Below, piece by piece: positions 22,291 to 34,010 of a DNA stretch of 64,000 bases. The notes beneath the pieces were generated by a model. It was not told the origin of the DNA and did not search any database. It was given only the letters and a program-made list of their open reading frames with translations. The DNA is from Rhexocercosporidium sp. MPI-PUGE-AT-0058. Its lineage: Eukaryota > Ascomycota > Leotiomycetes > Helotiales. The stretch lies in the NCBI GenBank assembly GCA_020746875.1, contig JAGTJL010000015.1, positions 1,984,001 to 2,048,000 on the forward strand, given 5' to 3'. Every line of letters begins with the position of its first letter. Position 1 is the stretch's first letter. A program made the position numbers and the translations under genes.

Positions 22291-24620
22291 AGTTAACGGC
22301 TAAAATTTATTTAGAAATCGCTTTTAATATATTAACGGACTATTAATATATTTATAAGTTATATAAAAAGCGGTAAAAAAGTCTTACTTATAAAATCCGT
22401 AAATTATATACGTTAAAATCAAGTCCCTTAACTTGCTTATAAGATTTATAGCCTCGTCCAAAAGCTCCGTAAACATAATTTCATTTACTTTTATAAGCCT
22501 TAAGTAATTAATTATAAATTATAAAAAGAAAAGCAAATATAAATATAATAAACTACGCTTTTAATACTTAATAATATATACGTAAGTAACGTATTTCTTA
22601 AAAAGCCCTCTTTTAATATTACTTAATAACTTAATAACCTTTAAGTAAAACACGCGTATAATTAAATTAAACCAGTCTGTAGCTTATTAACCTTTTTTTA
22701 ATTTATAAAAGATTTTAGGCCATTACGAGTTAACCGTAGCTATAATAAAAAAATTAACCGTTTAAAAAAACGAATTATTATTATAAAATCTTAAAATAAT
22801 TATTATATAAAGTAATCCCTGCCTATAAAAGAAGACGGCAAAATATAACGGCGGCCGAGCTCTTATTAATTAACGTCTTTATAAATTAAAGCGTCTATAA
22901 GTTTATTATATACATCTATATAAAGTTTTGTTTAATTTATTTGTAATTAATTTAAGCGTATCGTTTTATATATAATATACGCGTTAACGACGTATTATTA
23001 AAATAATCGATTCACAAAAAATAAAGCGAACTATTCCCGGCGCCGTATATATAGCCGAAACCTATAAAAGAGCTATTATAAAAGCCGTAACTACTTACGA
23101 ACCTTCTGGCGGTCGTAAAACTCTAAGGACTAATGTCATTCATATTCGTCATACGGGAAGAAAAAGACGTAATATAACGACATATACGCAGCTAAAGTAA
23201 TTAAGACTTAATGAAAAAGCGGTCCGTTACGAGTAAGTTCGCGAACTATAAGAATTACATTCCGTCGGCTAGCTTTATTATATTTATTAAAGAAAATCCT
23301 AGTTAACTTTTTTATAATAAATAAGTTCTCTCGCCGCTTATTAGCTTTAATTTGAATTATTAAGCGTATTTATAGACTAAAGACTATCCGAAAGTTGCCG
23401 TCTTACGTCCGTAAACGCTCTTAAGTAGTCTTATAAACCTTTATAAACGGATTTTCGTCTATAATTATTTCGTATAAGTCGCAAAGAATCGTCGCATTAA
23501 GTTAGGGGTCGAATTCCCGGCGAATATCCATCGCATAATCGGAGTCGTAAAAGAATAACTAAGCGAAGGCAGGAGTTTCCTAAGAGCCTGGAATTAAGAG
23601 GCCTTAATAGTAGTAAAGCTTGCTATAGGCCGTAAAAAAGTTGACTTTACGACTTAAATTTATATAATTGTCTTTACCGGTGCTTACGGACGTAAACGCT
23701 AAAGCCTGGTTATAATTGCGAATCCTCGTCCAAAAAGCATTACTTCGCGGGTCCGTATTATTTAAAAGCTTCCGTAAAATATTCGAAGGAAGCCGTAAGA
23801 ATTTTAATATTATATTGCCTTTCTTATAATAGAGTTTAAACTGCCCGCGAATAGCTTCGCCGATTTAATATAACGTAATATAATAATTACACTTAATCGT
23901 TATATAACTAACGTCTAATAAAACTATAGACGTAAATACGAACCGGAAACCAAAAGGAACTACTTATAAAAGAGTCGGCAAAGGCAAAAAAAGGTTATTA
24001 AAAAGAAGAAGAGCAATTAATAACATAATAAGCGGCGAAAAGTAGTTTTTAATCGATAAAGCAGGCGGAAGAGGCTTTTTTACGGTCGGTAAAAGGAAAA
24101 GAAGAAGAGAAGGGTTATCCGCAAGCGCTCGAATGACTTCGATTTTAGCACGTATTTAACGACGACGTTTTGTAGGTCGCGGATTGTCCGTAAAAGCTAT
24201 AATAGAGCCGCTACAGGTTTATCGAGGAGCAATAGGATTGATTTCCTTTAGTGATTGGCGTGGAAGTCAATTCGACTAAAAGTTAAGTCAATTAACGGCC
24301 CGAAACTACTTATAGCGGATATACTTTGTGCCTGTTATACGTCTTATATCGAGCACTAAGTCAATTAATAATAAAGTCAGTCGTAAGTCGGTTTTGCTTA
24401 TAATTAGTACACTAAATTAAAGGAAAAGAGTCTATTATAAGGTCGTTAGCGCTATTAGCTATATTGCAATTAGAAAAGAACGCGTTTAAACGCGATAATA
24501 GGTTTATAGGCACGTCACGGCTTTTTACGGGTATTCCCGGCCAGTAAACCGAGGATTTTAGTGTTCCTACGGGTGGCTCGTGCGGGCGGGTGCGACCAAT
24601 CAGCACATTTCACGTAACCC

Positions 24621-26169
24621 GTTTTTTTTTAAAAAGGGATCCACAAATCGCTCAATATTATATAGGTGAGCATATAACCAAGTGATTGAAAAACAACGCT
24701 GATACCCTCAAAACCTAGGAAAAAACACCCCAGCATACAGGCCATTATCAGAGCTGACAGATCCCCCTCTTCAGCAGGGCTGAAGCTTAGCTAAAAGCCA
24801 CTAGAGTGGCTGAAACTAAAAATAAATCGCTTAAAAATACAGCTCAACTAAGCATTACACAGTCTGCATCTATCTCTCGGACTAATGTCAGACCACCTTG
24901 GACCATGGTTGTCAATTCACCTGCAGTTAGTCCTCCAAAATATTCAAGCACTACTGTCATCAGTACTGACTGTCATTGTGTCCTGTCACTGGTTGACGGA
25001 TGATTTGGTTCGACTTGATAGATATTCAACAACATTTTGATGAGAGTTATGAGCAAAAACTTCTATACGATAAAACTACCTGAAAAATGGCTCTATTATC
25101 GTAACCATTATAGCAATCAAACAGAAGCCTAACACTTGCGATATAAGTGCCTGTAAATTCTCTGTTGTGCTTGCCGACTCTGCCTCGCAAAGAGGGACGG
25201 GCATGGCCGGACTTATTGAAACAGCAACGGGGTAGCCGAGAGCGTAAGGAATGGGGTTATGGAAGTAGTAGCGTGTGCAAGAATGGGGCGTCCGAGATAG
25301 GAACGTGGGCCACCTTTAGGTTCGTCAAGTTTGGAAGCGCGAAAGAGATCCTAGAGACTGCGAGAAACTTTTTCTACAGGGTGAGTGACGCTGTATTGAA
25401 GAGTTTCGGTTTTCAAGTCACGAAACGCACCTTAAAGGTAATGGCTCCCAGCCTAGAGGAAGCGGTAGTTATATGGGAAGGAATATTCACTAATAATATC
25501 AATGCGGGCACTCTTGAGTTTAGCCGTCTATAAAGGTTATTATTGATCCCTTTCAAGGCTGTGTCCGATATTTGATCTTGCCCATTTGATCAGCCTCCAC
25601 CCGCAATATAAGGCTTTCAACATGTGATATCCGTAATTTCAACGAGATCGTCGATGTCCTCTCTGTATGCTGGTCTCTGTTTTGCCTAAGTGGAGTTGCA
25701 TACGATAGCGAAGAAATCACAGGTGGCAGCCACAAACGCCAAAGCTGAAAATCTCCGCCATGTTCGCCTCCCAACCATCTGCATCCTGCAGTTGGGGAGG
25801 TCCTGGTCGCCAGTAATCATGAAAGTTGTGACAACACAGTCCGATGTGGAAGCGTTGGCTTCTTAAAGGATTCGCTCTTTAAAAGTCTTCTATACGAAGC
25901 ACCAACTGATATATGGGCATCGCCCACTGCTCCACAGAAGAAATAAAATGAATACGACTTAATATTGATTCAACCTTACTCACTCGAATGCCAAATTTGA
26001 ATCGATGCGGCAATGGCGTTGGTTCGCAGTTCACCGATGCAGTACCACCGGCCGGATTGTGATACATCACACCAGGCCAAATCTTTGCTTCCTACCGTTC
26101 GTCACTTTACTAATTCGCCATTTGTTTCTTTTCTCCTTTTATTATACAATGGCTAATTGACAAGATAAT
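24621..26169. other. GC-balanced interval with one possible ORF
   Basis: Between the Helitron and the 155-bp repeats. Apart from the weak ORF at 25147-25533 I see no gene. Short frames at 24806, 25553 and 25879 have no recognisable content. Confidence 0.4.
25147..25533 (+). CDS. Unrecognised 128-aa ORF
   Basis: The C-terminal two-thirds (FRFVKFGSAKEILETARNFF, then VSDAVLKSFGFQVTKRTLKV, ending NAGTLEFSRL) has the look of a real alpha-helical protein, with regular hydrophobic spacing. The first third (PTLPRKEGRAWPDLLKQQRG) looks less so; the true start may be internal or in another exon. The start codon of the longest form is GTG; the frame has no strong ATG near its beginning. No family recognised. 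Confidence 0.3.
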   Translation: MPVNSLLCLPTLPRKEGRAWPDLLKQQRGSRERKEWGYGSSSVCKNGASEIGTWATFRFVKFGSAKEILETARNFFYRVSDAVLKSFGFQVTKRTLKVMAPSLEEAVVIWEGIFTNNINAGTLEFSRL

Positions 26170-26640
26170 CCGCCATGCCCTCCCTTTACAAGTCGTCTGC
26201 CAACTTGTCCGCACTATGCACCCATGTATATTCCTCACACCCCATGGTCCGATTCCTTCGGGAATTGGCCATTGATTTGAGTTGTTTAGAACTTATTCGA
26301 TGGCCAATTTGAAAGTAGTTCGGCCATGGCGTTGCTTTACAGCAGATTTTCCGTCCCATCAGCACAAGCTATGTACACACTATATTCCTTACACCCCATG
26401 ATCCGATTGGTTTAAGAATTGACCATCTCTTTTAATTCCCTATTAACTATTCACCGGCCAATCTGGGAGTATTCCGGCCATACCCTCGCCCGACAACTCA
26501 TCTGCCGTACGTACTGTTGGTGCAGGTTATACACCTACGCATATCCCTCAACCCCATGATCCAATCCTGTTAAGAATTAGCTTTATTTCTTCATTCCTCA
26601 TTAATTGTTTAATAGTTAATTCAGAACTAATTCGGCTATC
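26170..26640 (+). repeat. Degenerate tandem repeat, three units of about 155 bp
   Basis: The marker CGGCCAT (or C/T variants) recurs at 26170, 26321, 26475 and 26633, spacings 151, 154 and 158 bp. Each unit also contains a shared middle box, CACCCCATGRTCCGATT, followed by AAGAATTGRCC and a closing GGCCAATTTGRRAGT. Units have diverged by substitutions and small indels. No coding capacity. It could be a local satellite or subtelomere-like repeat. Confidence 0.8.
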
Positions 26641-27447
26641 TATAAGCTGCGAATAGTATCATTTGATTATTAAGCTTCTTTATATATGTAACGTGTTTTG
26701 CTTTGGCCTCTGAGAACCCATTTCGAATGGACATATCAAGGGCTATAAAGTTGCCAACCCCTTCGACTACATCAAGAAGAGCTTCCAAATCCTAATACAA
26801 ATTGAGACTTTGTAAGATCAAGGGTATAACTTCGGACACTTTCAAAGTGTAATCTTTAAACGGCTTCAAAACCTTCCATAGTCAATAGAGAGCGACAACC
26901 TCTTCCGATAAGGGTAGCAGGCACTTGAGTTGCGGGTAAGTATTAACGGACTTTGTATACTCGGCTTCAAGCTCAAGGAATTGTTCAATTATGGTGCCGC
27001 TGCATTTCGAAACCAGGAACTACTACTTCAAGATATACGGTAGCTATTAGCCTAAATTAGTAGTAATATTAACCCTTAACCCTACGTTTCGTTCGCCGTA
27101 ACGGAATTTGGAATCTGAACAACAACTGGGAAATAAAGCAGACTCGGTAAAGTTTCTATTGAGATTCCACACGCACTCAATAAGAAGATGTTGATCTCTG
27201 TCGCGGCGATATAATATTGAGATATTTATTCACATATAAAAGAGTATTACATTTCTGCTTGTGGGAATTAAATCTTCAAAACATCCATCCAAGGAAACAT
27301 AACCTTTCTCCTTTCCCGTCTACTAGCAAAGTATAAGCCATTAACCCATCTCTCGGCTATCAACTTTAGAAGCCCCTTTGCCTTTGGATTCAGCAACCCA
27401 ACTTCTAAAGAGATATGCTTGTCGATCTCCCCTAGCTTGCCTGTAGA
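26641..27447. other. Intergenic, no gene seen
   Basis: Moderately AT-rich non-coding DNA between the tandem repeats and the HET pseudogene; no supported ORF. Confidence 0.5.
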
Positions 27448-29120
27448 CTAGCGCGAGGCCGTGAAAACGTACCCAGGCCTTTGCTCATCCTCATCTGCAT
27501 CGCAGACGAATATTTCACCGTAGGGCATATTTTTATTACTGGAACCATCAACGAGACGACCCAGGCGTAAAGCCTGTCGCGAATCCATCATTGCGTGAAA
27601 CACCTCACTCGCCATCCAGCACATGTATTCCTCCGCAAAGCTGCGTTTTGACTTCTTCTCTTCGTCGAGGTAGAGGAGGAACTTATCTGCGAGCGTCTCG
27701 TAGCAACTTCCATAGGTTCCAGTTTTGAGTTCGTAGGCTAGTTGCTTTAAACGATATCTTTGACAGCCCTCGAGGCCACCTGGAGTAGAATCTTCGCGGG
27801 GTAGCTTTATTTGACACTTCGCTTTGATTCTCTTGCCAAGCTTCCAAAGATGACCTGGAGTTTGCACACCTTCTTTCACGAGTTCTACCTTAGGAAGTCG
27901 ACAGCCTTTGATGAAGGTGAGTTCTGTCTCAATAGGTTATTTGAAGCTATCCAGACTTTTACTCTTCAGAAAGTCAAAAATGTTCTGTGTGGCTGAGTGG
28001 TTATCTCTCTGTCTCGTCCCATTATTGATGACCTCGCGGTTGAGCAGGTGCTGCGTCAACATGGCTAGACTGAGACTAAATCCCCGATCGCTCAGCTCAT
28101 TGGCATTCAATCGTGCATCGTAATTGCAGCAGTTCGCCACGATGGCCAATCGATCCCACGGTTCTGATATCCCCCTTAATCCAATGTCGGCCAAAATCGT
28201 TGGTGGCATTGGCTTTCGGATGTTGTCGTCTCCGTCCGCGCCTTTCTCACGGAGTCGGATTGTTTATTTCCTGCTCTTTCTAGAATCGTGTTGCAGGTCT
28301 TCATGTCTTCTTGACGAGACCCGAATCGCTGTTGATAGGCTTGACAGAACCTCGTCACTTCAGCGCGGAAGTCTGTAGAATTAATGCAAAGTTCACCAGG
28401 AACACTTCCAAGAATCCGCTGAAAACTTTTCAATCGCTCCAACGATGGATCGTGGGAAATGAGTAGGACCATGTTGACTGAAGCCTTGTAATCTTCTTGA
28501 AAAGTCCAAGCTCGCTGCCACCAGCCCGCCGACGTTAGCCAATCTAGCAGCTTCAAGACTTTGCGAGCCCTGTCGAGCATGCTCAAGTCGCGGTCCTTGT
28601 TCACCAACTCTCCCTTCATGAGTTCAGCGAAAAGGTTCAACTGCCCCTCGGTCCCAATGCGTCTGTTAATAATAGCATGAGATTTCTGGCTGAGGCTGTA
28701 CACCAGGTCCATAGCCTGAGTGGCAGCTTTCACTTCTTCTTTGTCCTGCTGGTCGATACATACCTTGTCTATCCAGAAAAGTCTGTAGCCCAACCTATTC
28801 GCATATTTGATCACTCGTTCCAAGACGATGTCTCTCATATCGCTTTGGGCTTCCTGGCCCGCCCCTCTAGACTCGATCCAATATCCTCCAACAGCAGCAA
28901 GCTCTTTTTCAGGCTCAGGTTTCCACACCCAGGAAACTGCAATATAGTCTCTCTCTTTGGAGTTATCTAAAGGATTAATCTTATGTCTTCCGAGAACCAT
29001 CTTTTGTGGCTTGACTTCGATGGATTCTCCACTGTCTCCTTTCCTTCGTTTTTGACCCACTTTCGGAGGAATAGAAAGACATTCTAGATTGCGGATCCAT
29101 TCATTCGATTTACCTTTCGA
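27448..29120 (-). pseudogene. HET-domain (heterokaryon incompatibility) gene, broken
   Basis: Minus frame open from about 29120 (NEWIRNLECLSIPPKVGQKR). HET motifs follow: YIAVSWVW, then GYRLFWIDKVCIDQQDKEE with QAMDLVYS, then WWQRAWTFQEDY. A +1 frameshift near 28240 shifts the text to KPMPPTILADIGLRGISEPWDR, and a TAA at 27939-27937 (likely a former CAA) precedes PIETELTFIKGCRLP and a C-terminal part with YLDEEKKSKRSFAEEYMCW ending VFTASR. The length of about 540 residues fits a HET protein of the class with a long C-terminal region containing the ADI..RGI.D.WDRL block. HET proteins trigger cell death on non-self recognition. No clear start ATG: the frame meets a stop upstream, so the first exon may be lost or spliced. 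Confidence 0.85.
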
Positions 29121-29749
29121 AAATTAATGTTTTTGAATCTGCAGAAGGGTCGAGCATATTGGAGCTGAAAGACGTGACCGAATGTCGCCAAGGCTGAAGA
29201 AAATGTCGTCGGCAGGCTCCATACTATCGTAGTTCGTTGAAAGGCTGGATCGCAATAAGTATAATCTTCAAGTCATGCTTAGGCAAAGTGAGTAGTAGTC
29301 GAATATTGCGAGGAATTTTCCCCACGAAGACGCGTTTACTTCTCAGCAAGGCATGCATGCTGACGTGTTAAGTTTGTCACCTGACCTGATAAATTGACTT
29401 CAGTAGCAGAATGGTACTTAGTCATGCACAAAATCTTACTGCGTACTTAGATGACAAATATACCTTTGAATGCTTAGTATTCATGCTTGGCGATTGAAGT
29501 CTTCAGTTCGGAGCCGATGGCCTCGGCAGCCTCAATAATCGGCTGCTATTTTACCGGTCGTAGTTTATAATCTTTATTTACGCGTAATATTTAAGTTCCG
29601 AAAGTAGTATAGCGGATTAATATTCTGTACAAAAAAGCATATAATACTCAGGAAGATAAAGGATAGATTCTCCAAAGTAATGCGACTTGAAAGCTATAGC
29701 AAGGATTTATGAATTAGACTTATAAAGAGAACTCCTCTACGAACGAAAG

Positions 29750-30120
29750 ATTTATTATACGTTATAATCTAGGCTTTTCTTTAATACTTAATATCTTAAT
29801 AATTACGCTAACTATTATAATTCTAAAAGGTTTGTTTTAAAGAGTTTAATTAAACGATTAATTTATATTTTTTTTTTTATTTTTTTATCTTAGCTTTAAT
29901 ATTCGACTCGATGCACGATTTTAAAGAAACGCCCGGTATTAAAGTATTAGATTTATTATATATTATAACTTGCCTTTTTTTTAATAATTAATATTTATAT
30001 AATTACACTAACTATTATAAATCTAAAATGTGTATTTTGAAGAGCTTAATATAATACTTAAACTTTTTCTTTTTTATTAGTATAAATTATAAACTCGATT
30101 TAATATATAATTTTAAAAAT
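29750..30120 (+). repeat. Tandem duplication, two units of about 200 bp
   Basis: The stretch beginning ATTTATTATACGTTATAA at 29750 recurs at 29951 (ATTTATTATATATTATAA), and the following text (CTTTTCTTTAATA.TTAATAT, ACTATTATAA.TCTAAAA.GT, AAGAG.TTAAT) aligns throughout at an offset of about 201 bp. Differences are mostly transitions. Both units hold poly-T tracts. Confidence 0.65.
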
Positions 30121-30450
30121 ACCACCAGATTTTTATATTCCTAAAGCTAAAGAAACTAAGAATCACGTGTATTTTTCCTTAAATATTACGTTACGCAAAA
30201 TTAGTAATAAATTAATTCTAAAGAATCAGCTTTCAATTATTAAGATAATATTTCATTTAATAATAATAAAAATAATAATAATAAAATAAAGAAGATCTTT
30301 AAATTAATTAATTTTTTCTAATATATTCTTAATAATAAATTATACTTATTTATTACTTAATTAATATTAAAAATAATAGCGGGCGAAAATCCGCACTTGC
30401 TTTTGATCTGCACTCGCTTATACTAATTAAGAGCAATAATAATAACAGAA

Positions 30451-30657
30451 AGCCTAAAAGAGCACGCCTTGGAATCAGGGCGCAGATCGGCGATGGCGCG
30501 CGTATTACTAATCTGAATATTATAAAAAAAAGTCGTTAAAATCGCCGAATTACGGGCTATTTTATAAGTTTAAAATAATAAACGCTCGCGATGCACGCGT
30601 TTGAAAAAAGTGCGGAAAAGCGGGCAGAGGGTTAAAATCAAGGCGTGCCGAGCCTTA
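30451..30657. mobile_element. Possible small inverted-repeat element (about 207 bp)
   Basis: AGCACGCCTTG at 30451 is mirrored by CAAGGCGTGCC at 30647-30657, and the interior is GC-rich relative to its surroundings (GCGCAGATCGGCGATGGCGCGCG), so it seems younger than the RIP-mutated host DNA. A partial outer repeat, CCGCACTT near 30391 and AAGTGCGG near 30610, complicates the picture. No clear target duplication. Confidence 0.35.
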
Positions 30658-31216
30658 GTACCCTATTAAATAATCGTGAAAAATCAACTCTACGCTAGCG
30701 CACTTTTATAAGACGTATTTTATAAAGAATTAAATTAAGATGCCGGAGATATCTTTGTTTTTATTATTATTTGTAATTTCGTCGACTTTTATTAATACCG
30801 AAGATTACTTGGAATTAGAGTCCGGCGCTAACCTCGATTTAGTAATTTTTAAACGTTATCCGAATTACATATTTTTGCTTTGTTTTAATCAGCTAAGTCA
30901 GGGCTTTTAAACGCATATCTCGCTTAAAGAAGTTAAGAAAGAAGCTAGCAAACTTCTAATTGAAATCAGAGCGCATATAAGAATCTTTTTATAGAAATTA
31001 GCCGAAATTAAGCGAAATGAAGCTAATAAGTATTTAAAATTAGTCTGTAAATTCATAGCGTAAAAATATAATTACAAAAGCTAATTTAAAGTTTTTTTAT
31101 ATTATATATATTAATTAAACGATTTTTAAAGTCGGAATCGGTACGCATATACGTGTTTTCTTATAAAAATTAGTCGAAATTAAGCAAAATAAAGCGAGTC
31201 AGGTTTTATAATTAAT

Positions 31217-31407
31217 TGTCGGACAGATGTGGAGCAGGCTTTTCGTGGTTCAAGAGCTCTACGATTAACGTAAAAAGTAAAAGTTTAAAAGATATATTAA
31301 AGTAAGCGTTACCTTTTATAAAAAAAGATTATAACTCGAGTATATATATACGTAAGTGCTTACGAGAATATATATATAACTAATAGACTGCGCTAAAGCG
31401 CGATACA
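31217..31407 (-). repeat. Left LTR of the outer copia element
   Basis: Begins TGTCGGACAGATG and ends near GCGCGATACA (TG...CA). Aligns base for base with 39190-39211 joined to 46572-46737; the shared core includes CGATTAACGTAAA and AGATATATTAAAGTAAGCG. In the direction of pol this is the 3' LTR. Confidence 0.85.
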
Positions 31408-32360
31408 CCTTTATAATAAGGTTTTATTATATAAATAAGCCTTATTATTTAAAGGCGCATAAGTAATCGAGAAATATAATATAAACTCCTTAAATATATA
31501 TATTAATTATTAATAAAAGCATAGCGCTAAATAATAAATTAATATTCTTAAGATATTATAATAAATAAAAATATTAATACGCGCTTTAAAAATATAATAT
31601 ATAAGAACTTTATATATTAATATAAGCAGTTTATTAAGTAATTAATATTAATAATAAATAAAAATATAAATACGTATTTAAATTATATATAATTAAATAA
31701 ATAAGATTTAAATATATAGTTAAGCTATAATAATTAAGTAAATAAGATTTTGATTATTGTGTTTAACGCGTGTAAATCGCAGGTTTTAAAAATAAGGCTA
31801 AAGTAAGGTTTAATTTATAATTAAGATCTTATGCCGTCTCGTCTAATTATTAAGTTACTGAGCTGTGATTAGTGAATTTAGTTCTTTTTAAAGTGATTAC
31901 TATATATAATAAAAAGCCGTAATAATATATGCTAGCCTTTTATTAACTTATTTAATGCGCCGCCTCTCGGGTTAATAGGTTTATTATTAATTTAAGCGTC
32001 CCGTATTATATTAACGCGATCACAATTACTCTTAGGAATATATATATATTAACGTTTATATTATTATAATTAACCTTTGATTAATATTAACGTACTTTAT
32101 GCTCACGTGCCTACTTGCTTATTTTTTTCTTTTGTTTTTTAATTATTTATTTCTTTTAATAAATTCTACTCGATTACTAACTATGCCTCTTAAGCTTTTA
32201 AAGTAACGACTGCGTATATTAATAATTAAATTATATCTCGTTAAGTAAGTTTTTCTTTAATTTAATTTCTTAATTTTATTTTTAAATAACTTTATTATCG
32301 TTAAATTAATCGCTAATAATTATATTATAAAATCTTAAAAATGAGTTTAATAATTAAGAA

Positions 32361-33510
32361 GTGTTTAATAATAAGCTTATTAATAAGTTTATTAATAATC
32401 CTTCTCTTACTCGTTCAGTCGTTAGAATAAATCTTAAAAATAATAAGCTATATTTTTCCTTATATAAAAATGAAAATGCCCTTATTAATAACTTTAATAA
32501 TAAATTAATTCTTCTTCGTTTTTTTCGTATTAAGTTAAGCTCGTTATTTAAAAAGACTCTTAAGCGTTTTTTTAATACTTTATTATTATTAATTATATTA
32601 AATAAAAGCGTTATTATATTAAATAAAAATAGCTTTTAATATACTTCTTTTACTTTACGCGTCTCGCGTCTTAATTCGACTCCCTCTTTTGCCCTTCCTT
32701 TAGCTTTTAAGACTCGCACTTGTTTTTTATTAACTTTAAAGAAACGCAAATCGTCTTATACTTTATTTAAGCCTCGCCTTTTTATTAAGCGCGCTCGAGG
32801 TATATATATATTATTTTAAAGCTTACTTTTTATTAATAACTTATTTTATTTATATTAATTAAGATTTAAGAAAGGAGTTTACGGATTCTTATTTATTATA
32901 TTTTCGCGTTATTATTTATAATTATAATAATTATAAATATTACTTTATTAATACTTTTGCTACTAAAAGTCGATATTATAATTATACTTCTGGTTATAAA
33001 TGCGAGTCCGCCACAAGAGATATACTTAAGTGTAGTAAAAGATTAATTGTAATTATAAACTTTAATAATAAAAAGGTATAATAATCACATTATAATTAAT
33101 CAAGCATTTTATTAACTGATTCACAAAGTATTAAGAAGTATAAAACTATTTTAAAAGCCTTAATAAAAGACTTAATAAATAATAAAACATTTAACGAAAA
33201 TATAAAATTAAATCTTCTAATACGCTTTTAAAAGTTAAATTTAAAACGTAATAAAAAAGATAACTTTAATAATAATATTAGTATTAATACGAGATCTTTA
33301 GCGAAGTTTAATAATCTTATATAAGATTTAAAGAAGTTCGAGAAAGTCTTAAAGATAATAGTTATTTATTAATTTAAGTTTAAAGTAAATTCTTTTACGC
33401 TTTTAATAAATTATTTATAAGCTCGGATTAAATTTAAACGGACTTTATTTAAGCTCGGGCCGGATTTAAATTGACTTTACTTAAGCTCGGGCTGGATTTA
33501 GCGTTTGTCT
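32361..33510 (+). pseudogene. Antisense accessory ORF of the outer copia element
   Basis: Lies between the RNase H end of pol and the 3' LTR, on the strand opposite pol. The frame 32361-32639 is open, and after one TAA continues with basic, coding-like text TLKKRKSS (NLS-like). In a second frame (about 32881 on) come Tyr clusters and GYKCESATRDILKCSKR; since RIP on the template strand turns TGY (Cys) into TAY (Tyr), this was probably a Cys-rich zinc-binding region. The third part (33090-33400) is helical: TDSQSIKKYKTILKALIKDL, then SLAKFNNLI and DLKKFEKVLKI. The layout parallels the plus-strand ORF of the inner element (39846-40528). No family recognised. Confidence 0.5.
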
Positions 33511-33514
33511 TAGC
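33419..33514 (+). repeat. Three tandem 32-bp units
   Basis: AAGCTCGG recurs at 33419, 33451 and 33483, exactly 32 bp apart, followed each time by GATTWAA/GGATTTA and a CTTTAYTT stretch. Lies in or just after the antisense accessory ORF. Confidence 0.85.
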
Positions 33515-33829
33515 GTTTTTAAAGCGTGAATACTTAAAATATTAAATTAAAAAGGTTTTATAAATAAAAGATTATATAAAGATTTTCTTAATATACTTTT
33601 AATAAATATATTTAAAGCTCTTTAACTTTTAATCGATAACTAGTAAAGCTTAAAAGTGCTTTAAAAAGCTCGAATTTCTGGCGAGATAAATTCTTTATAA
33701 GCTTATTAATAAGTATATTAATAATTAAAAGATATATTACTTTAAATAATTTATAAGTATACTTTTACTTAAGCTATATATTTTAAATATTTATATAATA
33801 AAACTTAATAATTCTCTTAATATTATTCA

Positions 33830-34010
33830 CAATTAATCTAATCGTTTATTAATTATTACAAAAGATCTCTTAAGTCTTATTAATATTAAGAGCTAAGTCT
33901 TAAAAAAATCGTTAAAGAATTATAGCTTCTTTTCCAGTATACTTTAATATTAATAATTCCGCTTTAATAATCGACGTAATAATTGTAAATTGCCTTAATG
34001 CTTTTTAAAT
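33830..34010 (-). pseudogene. Copia RNase H remnant (outer element)
   Basis: Minus frame reads ALRQFTIITSIIKAELLILK, then YTGKEAIILQRFFQDLALN and IFCNN.QTIR. Intact copia RNase H has TVTTSTTEAELLAL...A.KEAI.WQR.F..L and IYCDNQ.TIRL; the match in spacing and residues is clear. CDNQ now reads CNN with a stop, both explained by G-to-A changes. It marks the 3' end of pol on the minus strand. Confidence 0.75.

Larger units (their letters stand above)
18390..24620 (-). mobile_element. RIP-mutated Helitron (borders approximate)
   Basis: A block of about 6.2 kb with extreme AT/TpA content bounded by GC-balanced DNA. Minus-strand translation across stops yields Helitron RepHel text in two places (see the pseudogene entry). 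I could not fix the TC...CTRR ends; the borders given are the composition changes at about 18390 and 24620. Homopolymeric C runs (18688-18704, 19447-19469) and a plus-strand coding-like region lie at the element's 3' side. Confidence 0.72.
29121..31216. other. GC-balanced flank (to about 29560) then RIP-mutated AT-rich DNA
   Basis: The first 440 bases are ordinary intergenic DNA upstream of the HET pseudogene. From about 29560 the composition turns strongly AT/TpA-rich, with no readable frame. Two repeats inside are listed separately (29750-30120 and 30451-30657). Confidence 0.5.
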
